A stretch of 64,000 nt of DNA, taken from contig NC_081332.1 of assembly GCF_022539665.2 (NCBI RefSeq), forward strand, positions 5,719,803 through 5,783,802, written 5' to 3'. This stretch comes from Daphnia carinata. Lineage: Eukaryota > Arthropoda > Branchiopoda > Diplostraca > Daphniidae. The translations under genes and the position numbers were made by a program. Positions 13,038 through 21,803 of the stretch are shown piece by piece (position 1 is the first letter of the stretch; each line of letters opens with the position of its first letter). Under the pieces are notes generated by a model. It was given only the letters and a program-made list of their open reading frames with translations. It was not told the origin of the DNA and did not search any database.

Positions 13038-14234
13038 TCAAATACGGCGAGTCGTTTTGCGCTTGAAATAAATCTTCCGAGTTAGAAGACTGGTAACGCA
13101 CGGAATTTGCTTGCGCTGGTGCATGTTGGAATCTTGAGGCGTATTAGATTCGAATCCAATAGAGACTATTCGAGAAACAGTCGTCATTAGCGAGAGTAGG
13201 TCGTCATCTCTACCTCGCTCAGAAAGCACGTAGCATAAGGCTTGGACAAACCAAGAACCATTTGTTGTATTGCGCCAGGAATAGAAACCTAAATGATAAA
13301 AATATGCATAACATTATATGTTATCTATGAAAGATGACACGCGTTAAACTGATCCTACCGGGAACCGTTGAATAGGCGATAAGGAAGTCGGCGTGAGTGG
13401 GTATTTTATAAGCCACTGCGCTGGGTGAGTCTGTTTCCGTGATTCTGGGCAGCATTGTTGTACCAGCATCCAATCTATCACCCTGACAAGCCTAAAGGGG
13501 GTAGCATTCAAAGGATATCATAACAAATCTGAAATGGCATATGGTACTACTACCTGAATGAAGAACAATTTAGGCTTTCCAGCCAAGGTAGGGCACTGGT
13601 CTGATGTAAAATGTGACCATAACTTTTCAGGCTTATATTGTTGGTCTTTGGCATATAATATGCCATCGTCGCCGTGGGACATCAAGGCAACAAGAACACA
13701 GTCATGATCCGAGTGATCCTCGTTTGCCACTGTAGAAACATGTTAGTTAGATGAAATAACCCAGAACGAAACTATCAATATTAATGGACACTTACATTTC
13801 ACAATTTCCGTATTAAGTTCATTGAATGTGAGATCATTGAAATAAGTGACATCAAAATCCAGTTCTCTCAGCTTCACATACAAGTTATCTCTATCTTTGG
13901 AAGTTCCGGCACGTGTTTTCAAATCAAGGTTGGGATTGAAATTTTCATGATTGAAGATGTAGGCTTTTCCCCTTTTAGCGTGGTTCATGTTGTATGCTTC
14001 TGAGTCACGATCAACAGGTAAAATGGCAAAGCTAGGAAAATCAGGATTTGCGCCAGGCCTACGGAAGTATAAAAAAAGATCAAGAAACAATAGAAAAACC
14101 ATAAAAACATCAACAAACATTTTACAAATTCCAAATAAAAAATTTGCTTGTTTCACTTACTGTTTAAATTTAACATCAGTTTCATCATGATTCCCATTGG
14201 AACCTAACTCATTCTTATTTTCCACCCCTTCCAT
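13038..14234 (-). CDS. Executioner caspase (caspase-3/7 type)
   Basis: Cysteine protease of apoptosis, 298 aa from five exons on the minus strand: 14234-14161, 14058-13796, 13729-13554, 13491-13359, 13288-13038. The N-terminal region before the p20 subunit is short (about 30 aa) with no CARD or DED, as in effector caspases such as drICE/Dcp-1. The catalytic dyad is visible: His131 in MSHGDDG and Cys173 in the pentapeptide QACQG, which is split by an intron exactly between Gln and Ala. The inter-subunit linker holds ITETD followed by S, a plausible Asp cleavage site. The p10 part begins about AYKIPTHADFLIAYSTVPG and contains SWRNTTNGSWFVQALC. It ends in a basic tail (KIYFKRKTTRRI). It would be activated by an initiator caspase in the cytosol. 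The family call is secure; orthology to one named insect caspase was not attempted. Confidence 0.93.
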
Positions 14235-14645
14235 TATGGTTTCAACTGGCAGCAAAACTGTATTAAGGAATCAAAGTTGATTAAGCAGAAATGCCAATAG
14301 GCTACTTATGACTCATACAGTTCAGTGACCACTGGCCAGTGATAAGCAATGGGGTGCACTATTGAAATTGGTAACAAATAAATAATAATAAAATGTTCAG
14401 AGTGGCAGTCATAAATAGACATATGAGGCTAAACACGTATTAATTGTAAATCAGTTTTCGTGGGCGGTAGGGGGTGTAATAACGAACCTAATTAAATGTC
14501 TTGAGAAGGGTGGCTTATTCGTCTTGCGATGGTTAGTTGTCACTATTTATTTGAAACGAGAAGCTTTGGAAAAACAGGCCTAGACGTGACATTTCACGTC
14601 ATTCCACCATGTGCTGATTATTGCGTCCGGTAGATGGATTTCCCC
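14235..14645. other. Caspase upstream region
   Basis: Non-repetitive sequence between the caspase start codon and the repeat island. It presumably contains the caspase 5' UTR and promoter. No TATA box at a convincing distance was seen. Confidence 0.45.
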
Positions 14646-15010
14646 AGCGCTAGCGCTGAAGCGTACTGGCGCTTGGGCTTATTTATTCGGGCTTAAAATT
14701 TTTTCGGCAAAAACTGACACTCATCGGAATTGATTGAATATCACAGGATATAACAAAAAATTGAATGCTGATTCCGGTAAAATTGGTACGTTTTTCATTA
14801 AGTTAATCGTTTTTGAAATACACCGCATATTTGACGCAATGCTAGCGCGCCAGTACGCTACAGCGCTAGGGCTATGCAGCAGAAATATTCGGTGTATTTC
14901 AAAAACAACTAACTTAATGAAAAAAATAGCAACTTTCCCAGAAACAGCATTCAATTTTGAGTATATCCTGTGATATTCAACCAATTCTGATGAATGTTAG
15001 TTTTTTCAGA
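14646..15010. repeat. Small palindrome of a satellite-like repeat family
   Basis: Two inverted arms of about 125 nt (roughly 14708-14835 and 14880-15008) surround a GC-rich centre with GCTAGCGC / TACAGCGCTAG motifs. Because of the symmetry the two strands encode similar peptides (both contain CISKT and FFIKL), so these frames are a by-product of the palindrome and not genes. The arm sequence (ACTCATCGGAATTG..., ATCACAGGATATA, TTGAATGCTGATTCCG) recurs at about 15225-15330, 15400-15510, 55300-55545 and 60495-60770. A box around GCGTACTGGCGC is found at about 14657, at 14848-14859 (inverted) and near 61150. Confidence 0.75.
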
Positions 15011-15520
15011 AAATTTTTTTAAGCCCGACTTTTCTTATTTTTTCGTTTTTATGTTAAACTAAAAACTATAAGGCCTATTGAAAAATAAATTTGATTTCCG
15101 GAATAAGCATTCAATTCTGAATCGAAACCATATATTTTAAGCGAAATTTAAAATTTAGCAAAAAATGAAAAAGTGCAAAGGCTATATAGCCTTACCACTT
15201 TTGTCAAAATCGGCCAAAAATGACATTTCTTGGAATTCCATGAAAATCACACAGTATAATCAAAATTTAACGCTGATTCAGAAAAAGCCACTTATTTTCT
15301 TGTCAAGTTAGCCGTTTTTGAATTAAACTGAATATTCGTGCAAAAATAAGAAAAGTCGGGCTTATTTTCTTTAGTCGGGCTTAAATTTTTTTTCTGCAAA
15401 AACTAACACTCATCGGTTTTGGTTGAATATCCCAGATATACTCAAAACTGAATATTGATTCCGGGAAAATTGCTATTTATTTCATTAAATTAATCGCTTT
15501 TCAGAAAGTAACACTGACTA
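15011..15520. repeat. Diverged monomers of the same satellite-like family
   Basis: Contains two direct, degenerate versions of the arm unit (about 15225-15330 and 15400-15510) and several copies of the word AAGCCCGACTTTT or its complement (near 15020, 15350, 15375). The same word is found at 54923 and 60965 flanking the second palindromic element. No coding potential is seen. Confidence 0.6.
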
Positions 15521-16228
15521 GGATACACCACGAACTCCATTTGATCCTCCAAACGTCTGTGCCAAACATATCGCACGCCGAATTTTTTAAGACTCAAGTC
15601 TCCGACTGAATTTCTGACAAGCACTTGACCCAATTGCAAAAGCTGGGGAGAGTTCCTTGAATATATACGTAGGAATTACGAATCTATTTTGTTCAACCAT
15701 GATGAACAATTTGTTGTTGAGACATGATGAACCCGAGGCCTCTCACACAATTTTGTTATCTAGGTGAGCAACACACTGTTCATTGGGAAACGCTGTGATT
15801 CTCTTGAGGCTTTATAACGTTGAAAGTTCGATGACAATTATTTTTGGAAAAAACCATATCTTTATTGCTTAACTAAACAAATATGATGGGGCAATCCGAT
15901 GGTTTTATTTCCATAGCCAATTTAAATTTTTCTGGTAACTTGTTCGGCTTTGACGGGCACTGGTTAATTGCTTTAAAAATGTGTTCGATTTAATACTGTT
16001 CTAAAATAAATAAAATGGGTTATTAGATTTTTCTTATTTACATTTATAAAAATAATAAAAAAATTCTTGAAGCAATGGCGTCTATAAGAACCGAACACGG
16101 ACAGTCGACGTATGATCTCAGTGCTATACCACAGCGCCGTACCACAGCGCGACACCACTATTACTCACATATTATATAGCTCCGGTATTAGAACGAAGGT
16201 CGATGAAAAATAAATTTGTTTGAGATGT
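15521..16228. other. Intergenic, nothing recognised
   Basis: A+T-rich sequence without a supported exon or a repeat copy that I can match elsewhere in the window. Confidence 0.5.
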
Positions 16229-16300
16229 GCGGTCCTGGCACAGTGGTTACCACCTTCGCTTCGCATTCTGAAGGCCCCGGGTTCAAGTCCCGACACCGCC
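16229..16300 (+). tRNA. tRNA-like sequence, probably a tRNA pseudogene or SINE head
   Basis: Internal RNA polymerase III promoter boxes are present: an A box TGGCACAGTGG and a B box GGTTCAAGTCC at normal spacing. The acceptor ends pair over five positions (GCGGT with ACCGC) but the last two positions do not pair. The anticodon arm CCTTC/GAAGG encloses an over-long loop, so it is unlikely to be a working tRNA. A purine-rich, tandemly repeated tail follows from 16391, which suits a tRNA-derived SINE. Confidence 0.5.
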
Positions 16301-16390
16301 AATTTCCCCCCCTCCCTTTCCCTCCAAATCTTCATTCAAGATACGCAAGCTTCTACAACAGATCAAGACGCAAGATTCTACGCATTCAAG

Positions 16391-16480
16391 AAAGAAAAAA
16401 AGAAGAGAGCAAACAAGAAGAAAGAAAGAAAGAAGAGAGCAAACAAGAAGAAAGAAAAAAAGAAGAGAGAAAAGAAAAGA
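16391..16480. repeat. 30-bp purine-rich tandem repeat, about 3 units
   Basis: Units begin at 16391, 16421 and 16451, each starting AAAGAAA and containing AGAAGAGAGC. It lies directly after the tRNA-like unit and gives rise to KKER-type spurious frames. Confidence 0.75.
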
Positions 16481-17184
16481 GAAAAAAGAAGAGCCATGCC
16501 TACTATAAAGGGGCTAAATGGCACACCAAAAAAAAAAGCCTTGCCAGGCTAAAAATGGCAAAAATAGCCTTGCCAGGCTAAAAATCGATCTGTAGTACTG
16601 TTCACTACCTTGAAGATCGAACCACAAACTGAAAGGTAGAGAAGAGGTGATCGTTGAACGTAGGCTGTTCGTTAGCCTCCCCACGGCCTGAAAGACGGCT
16701 CGTGGATGCAGGCAGCTTATCATCGGGATATGTGACCCAATTCGCTACCCGTAAGTTTTTGTTGTTACTTTTTGTATCTAACACCATTAGGGTTGCCAAG
16801 TTGTTGTTGTTGATGAAGTTGGTATATATGGGTATATTATTTAACAATATTATAAGCTATATAACAAGCTATATATAAGCTGGAGACCGCTTCGAATCTA
16901 GCCTCAGTCATTTCTTTTTTCCCTTTCCTACCGTAAGCTGGCCACGCGCGGTGCTAGGTTCCACTTTCCACTGTTTTTCCCACACATTTCAATTCTGCAT
17001 TCGTGGGTTTGGGGTATTACGCCCCTCTGGCAATGCAGTTTTAGGCGCTGGCCTACTATAATGCCATGAAGTATGAAAGTAACAGGGATTTTTCTGGGGA
17101 TTTTATTTTTTTAAAATAGGGATTTATGTCCCCAGTCTGGCAACGTTCTAGGGATAGCACTTTGCGGAAAGTGGAAACACTGAT
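16481..17184. other. Intergenic, nothing recognised
   Basis: Contains a direct repeat of GCCTTGCCAGGCTAAAAAT (near 16540 and 16567) that can also fold on itself. No exon is supported. Confidence 0.45.
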
Positions 17185-18200
17185 TGGATGCCATTGGCAG
17201 TTAGTTCAGTAGCGTGGATGGAGAGAATAACGCGTGGCTGGAGGAACAATTGAAAAATGGATAAGATGGTAACGATGGTAAGTATAAACATTATTATATT
17301 GGTTTTCAATTATTAATTATTGTTTATTAGATCAAATTATGAAGCTACAGGCCCAATTATTGGAACAACACAAAATATTAGATAACAGCAAAGCTAAGGA
17401 TGGTAAGGCCTAATACGTAATGATTCTATTTATTTGCTTTTATTCATTTGTGTTTTGTAGCTCAAATTTTGAGTCTACAAGCTCAGCTAGGGGAAAAGAA
17501 CAAATTGGAATGGAACAGTTTCCAAACAGTGAAGGAGGTTTTTCCAAACTCATCCCTAACTGAACATGAGGATGAATTGGCATTAGGTGAACAGTCAGGT
17601 ACCTAAACTTTTCAAATAAGAATTCAAAATAAGTATAGAATTTTAACAAACAATTATTTATTGTTTAGTTATTCAGTCTACCACCTGACAGTGTGTTAAA
17701 TTTAAATTCTGTTAGTGCTGCACTAAAAGAATCGTTAGTAATAACCCCATGCAGTGAAGGAACTGAACAATTGTGGGACCGTATTTGGGCCAAAAATGGG
17801 TGTGGTACAGAAACCCAGAAATAGCACAAGTTCAGCATAAAACATGAATTAGGTACTTTTCGGTTTTTTGTCTATCGAAAAAGTATTTTTAATGCTATTA
17901 TTTTGCATTCACAGAATTTTAGCAGGGGATCAAGTCAAGTCTGGAAGTGTTACAGGATGGAAGAGTCAGCCTACAGTTGAAAAAACACTGAGAGTGCATT
18001 ACCATTAAGGTATGAACTGCTTCTCTTGCTAAAGAACAACTTGTCCTTTACGTTCAGAGTGTTGGTGAAGCTGGGTACTTAAATGGCCCTAAAGATGTTT
18101 CATTTCGTTGGCATTGCAGCGATGAACATCATACATGGACTTTTTCGGTATGAAAGGAATTTTCTTGAAAATTGTTTGAATTTGGATTGCCATATTGCCA
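17185..18200 (+). mobile_element. Partial copy of the palindromic element arm
   Basis: Starts with the TGGATGCCATT / AGTTCAGTAGCGTGGATGGAG border and follows the same order of exon relics as the arms of the two palindromes: a start exon near 17258, then DQIMKLQAQLLEQ at 17331, AQILSLQAQLGEKNK at 17461, LFSLPPDSV at about 17670, then EEQLVLYVQ-type remnants near 18040. It breaks off after the WHCSDEHHTWTF segment at about 18150 and runs into GGATTGCCAT. Frames are interrupted by stops, for example in the exon near 17820. It lies head to head with the next copy, separated only by a short hairpin. Confidence 0.75.
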
Positions 18201-18422
18201 TACTTATGGCAATCCGTTTTACATAAAAAAAAAAAAAAAAAAAAATGGCGGAAAAAAAAATAAAAAATCGCACTTTTTTCTTTTTTTCCGACACGTAGCC
18301 ATCTACCGCTCAGACTCATTATTACTGGCGTAGGCAATTTCAGTCCATTGGATGCCATTCGCAGTTAGTTCAGTAGCGTGGATGGAGAATAACGCGTGGC
18401 TGGAGGAACAATTGAAAAATGG

Positions 18423-19409
18423 ATAAGATAATACAACAAAAGGATGGTAAGTATAAACATTATTATATTTGTTTTGAATTATTAATTATTGTTTATTAGA
18501 TCAAATTATGGACCTGCAGGCTCAATTATTGCAACAGCACAAAATATTAGATAACAGCAAAGCTAAGGATGGTAAGGCCTAATACATAATGATTCTATTT
18601 ATTTGCTTTTATTCATTTGTGTTTTGTAGCTCAAAGTTTGAGTCTACAAGCTCAGCTAGGGGAAAAGAACAAATTGGAACGGAACAGTTTCCAAACAGTG
18701 AAGGAGGTTTTTCCAAACTCAAACCTAACTGAACATTAGGATGAATTGGCATTAGGCGAACACAGTCAGGTACCTAAACTTTTCAAATAAGAATTCAAAA
18801 TAAGTATAGAATTTTAACAAACAATTATTTATTGTTTAGTTATTCAGTCTACCACCTGACAGTGTGTTAAATTTAAATTCTGTTAGTGCTGCACAAAAAG
18901 AATCGTTAGTAATAAGCCCATGCAGTGAAGGAAGTGAACAATTGTGGGATCGTATTTGGGCCGAAAATGGGTGTGGTACGGAAACCAAGATATGGCACAA
19001 GTTCAACATGAAACATGGATTAGGTACTTTTCGGTTTTATGTCTATTGAAAAAGTATTTTTAATGCTATTATTTTGCATTCACAGAATTTAATGGGGGAT
19101 CAAATCAAGTCTGGAAGTGTTACAGGATGGAAGAGTCAGCCTACAGATGAAAAAACACTGAGAGTGCATTACCATTAAGGTATAAGGTAAAGTAATAGAG
19201 TATGCACATTGTCTAATGAGAAGTACCATCTTGTGTTAATAAATCCAGTACAACAGCAATCCTTTATAGTTCTGTCACAGCTAGAAACCTCAAATAATTC
19301 TGCTTCTCTGTCTAAAGAACAACTGGTCCTTTACGTTCAGAGTGTTGGGGAAACTGGGTACTTAAATGGCCCTAAAGATGTTTTAATTTTGCTGCCATTG
19401 CAGAGATGA
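18423..19409 (+). pseudogene. Exon relics of an unrecognised multi-exon gene in the arm
   Basis: The arm reads as a spliced gene inwards: a start exon MDKIIQQKD (18423), then DQIMDLQAQLLQQHK, AQSLSLQAQLGEKNK, LFSLPPDSVLNLNSVSAAQ and GGSNQVWKCYRMEE, then a YLNGPKD-containing exon at about 19209-19409. GT/AG borders are recognisable and phases agree through the first five exons. The first two exons form heptad repeats (coiled coil) and the rest matches no family I know. This copy has an in-frame stop after LTEH (about 18736), and other copies have different stops, so all copies here look dead. The best frame over the fourth exon is in this copy (18864-19049), with DRIWAENGCGTETKIWHKF. Confidence 0.55.
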
Positions 19410-19999
19410 ACATCATACATGGACTCTTTAGGTATGAAAGGATTTTTCTTCAAATAATTTTGAATTTATGACGAAGAATTTCTCCTCCTTTTTGCCAACC
19501 AGGTCTAATCTACCAAAAAAAATTTATCCAATAGGAAAGGATTTTCATGTACTGGGAACACAACTATCAACAATGCAACATTGTACAGGTGCTAGTTTAT
19601 CATTCAAGAGCCTTATACAATGATGTTAATCTGCAATTTGTATGTCCTTCCCAAGCTTCCACCAGAAGTTGAATCTATGAGTCATGTAAGTTACATGATC
19701 AACAGTTGATATGTTTAACGGTGTTGTTTTTCTTTTCTCAATATAGGTTAATAGTAACATTGGATCTGAAAAAATTCTTGGTTGGGGCAAGACACTGAAT
19801 AAATTGTATTGATTGGATGGATGACATGACATTTCTATACTTAATTCGGATTCCCCAGACGGTATTTGATATTAAAAAATTGAAGTGCATATCTGGGCTC
19901 CCTTCTTTTCTGAAGCCCCGTTTCCCCTTGACTCGTAATAAGCCCGTAGGGGGTCATGCCCCTACTGTACGGTATATATAAAAACAACATATACCGAGG

Positions 20000-20244
20000 T
20001 TTGGAGGGCTCTGGCCGGAAAGGGGACGTGGGGTGCCGCTTAGTCCGATGATGTGTTCACGGAGGGCGATGTGGCTACCCACAAATCCGAACTAAAGGTT
20101 AATCGCTCCTGTAAAAATGTTCCAAATCTTCAGCTCTTCTTCCGGCTTCTCTTAGCCAATCACCGGGTAATCTCCCCGGTGGGTCAACAAGGCAGTGTCT
20201 CCCCCTGCCTGGGTTGACGGCAACTTTAAAGTTGCAGAAATAAT
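20000..20244 (-). ncRNA. Conserved stem-loop block, left arm of locus A
   Basis: Inverted copy of the block at 21169-21482. The first hairpin is shortened here to a perfect 16-nt palindrome, GCAACTTTAAAGTTGC, whereas the other arms have a longer imperfect version. Whether it is transcribed is unknown. Confidence 0.4.
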
Positions 20245-20451
20245 TGTAATGTGCAGAGAATTGTCAATAAATTTTTTTTTATAAAATTTTTTTGCAACTT
20301 TTGTTTCTTTCACTGTCTGTTTTCACACATTACATTTATCATCTTCATTTTATTTAGCTTTCTCAATTCTCCTTTATTGTTTATGCCACGTTTAATGATA
20401 AGCATTGTTTCCTGTAAGCATAGTTTATCTGTAAGCATTCAATTATTATCT

Positions 20452-20512
20452 AGGGATCGAACCCTGGATGTTCGGCATACCGCGCCGATGCTCTACCAAT
20501 GAGCCATGAATC
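20452..20512 (-). tRNA. tRNA-like sequence 1, locus A
   Basis: On the minus strand there is an A box TGGCTCATTGGTAGAGC, an anticodon-type stem TCGGC/GCCGA with a 7-nt loop, and a B box GGTTCGATCCC. Loop position 33 is C instead of T and the acceptor stem does not pair, so a decaying or never-functional tRNA is likely. The counterpart in locus B is at 57737-57792. Confidence 0.5.
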
Positions 20513-20635
20513 ATATGATGTCAAGTTGGCTTTTTTCTAGTTACTTGTGGACTTGCATTTACACTTAGAATAAAAAGGAAATGCAATTCTGCAATATACT
20601 CTTCTACATATATTCTACTTCATTTTTACACATCT

Positions 20636-20700
20636 ACTGAGGTTTGATCCCAGGGTAACAGATATCGCAACTGAAGGCTCTACCACTGAGCTATGAACCT
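20636..20700 (-). tRNA. tRNA-like sequence 2, locus A
   Basis: On the minus strand an A box AGCTCAGTGGTAGAGC and a B-box-like GGGATCAAACC occur at tRNA spacing, with a degenerate anticodon arm. The counterpart in locus B is at 57929-57990, where the B box is the better GGTTCAAAC. Confidence 0.45.
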
Positions 20701-20797
20701 TATGAAAGAAATAGAAAGATAAACACATACTTGTGAAAGACTACATAAACATCCTAGACGATAAGATATAATATGCGATAATAAAATATTTAGATAT

Positions 20798-20867
20798 ATC
20801 TCGTGGCTCAATGTTAGAGCATCGGCGTTGCACGCTGAATGTCTGGGGATCGGTTCCCATACGGGTA
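20798..20867 (+). tRNA. tRNA-like sequence 3, locus A (TGC loop)
   Basis: A box TGGCTCAATGTTAGAGC, anticodon stem TCGGC/GCTGA around the loop GTTGCAC. That places TGC (Ala) at the anticodon position with T at position 33. Inner acceptor pairing is CTCGT with ACGGG here and CTCGT with ACGAG in locus B, so pairing is kept despite a base change. The T loop is abnormal (ATCGGTT). Confidence 0.5.
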
Positions 20868-21168
20868 AAACAAAGTACAAAGTTACTTCAAAAAAATTCA
20901 AATATTACATGTTGTTCCTTGAATCTAAGTGGAAAAATTCAAAGAGTGTAATAAATAATAATTGAAGACTTACAGATAAACGATAAACCAATGGAAACAA
21001 TGATTACCATCAAAGGTGACAAAAACAAATAATGCGAAGAAAAAAAAAAAAGTTGATAAATGTAATGTGTGAACACGGTTAACACAGACAATGAAAGAAA
21101 CAAATTTTGAATAAAATATTTTATAAAAAAAATTTTATTGACAACTCTCTGCACATTACAATTATTTT

Positions 21169-21482
21169 TGCAACTTTAAAAAGGCATAATAGCCCTTTCA
21201 AAAGTTGCCGTCAACCCAGGCAGGGGGAGACACTGCCTTGTTGACCCACCGGGGAGATTACCCGGTGATTGGCTAAGAGAAGCCGGAAGAAGAGCTGAAG
21301 ATTTGGAACATTTTTACAGAAGCGATTAACCTTTAGTTCGGATTTGTGGGTAGCCACGTCGCTCTCCGTGAACACATCATCGGACTACGCGGACCCCCAC
21401 GTCCCCTTTCCGGCCAGAGCCCTCCAAACCTCGGTATATGTTGTTTTTATATATACCGTACAGTAGGGGCATGACCCCCTAC
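21169..21482 (+). ncRNA. Conserved stem-loop block, right arm of locus A
   Basis: At least five hairpins follow one another when read outwards: GCAACTTT...AAAGTTGC (21169-21208); GTCAAC/GTTGAC with inner AGGCAG/CTGCCT (21210-21245); CACCGGG/CCCGGTG (21247-21267); CGGTATAT/ATATACCG (21432-21458); GTAGGGG/CCCCTAC (21463-21482). The block is GC-rich in an A+T-rich element and is the best conserved part across all four arms. It could be a structured RNA, a cruciform protein-binding site, or a leader of the 121-codon frame that overlaps its distal end. No known RNA family is recognised. Confidence 0.45.
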
Positions 21483-21803
21483 GGGCTTATTACGAGTCAA
21501 GGGGAAACGGGGCTACGGAAAGGAAGGGAGCCCAGATATGCACTTCAATTTTTTAAATATAAAATACCGTCTGGGGAATCCGAATTAAGTATAGAAATGT
21601 CATGTCATCCATCGAATCAATACAATTTATTCAGTGTCTTGCCCCAACCAAGAATCTTTTCAGATCCAATGTTACTATTAACCTATGCTGAGAAAAGAAA
21701 AACAACACCATTAAGCATCTCAATTGTTGCTCATGTGACTTATGTGACTTATAGATTCAACTTCTGGCAGAAGCTTGGGAAAGGCCATACAAATTGCAGA
21801 TGA
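21438..21803 (+). CDS. Conserved 121-codon frame in element arm, function unknown
   Basis: An uninterrupted frame starting MLFLYIPYSRGMTPYG, overlapping the last two stem-loops. The same 121-codon length is kept in three of the four arms (also 56947-57312 on minus and 58724-59089 on plus). In the left arm of locus A only a piece remains (about 19626-19832). It runs antisense to the spliced-gene relics, so its openness could be an accident shared by descent. The protein matches nothing I know and has no evident signal or domain. A real gene is possible but not shown. Confidence 0.25.
   Translation: MLFLYIPYSRGMTPYGLITSQGETGLRKGREPRYALQFFKYKIPSGESELSIEMSCHPSNQYNLFSVLPQPRIFSDPMLLLTYAEKRKTTPLSISIVAHVTYVTYRFNFWQKLGKGHTNCR

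Noticed and set aside
16216-16581. Frame starting MFEMCGPGTVV with a long Lys/Glu tail
   Set aside because: Its start lies in the tRNA-like unit and its body is the purine tandem repeat.
20452-20867. Functional tRNA genes
   Set aside because: Acceptor stems pair only partly, loop position 33 is wrong in one, and T loops are abnormal; called tRNA-like only.
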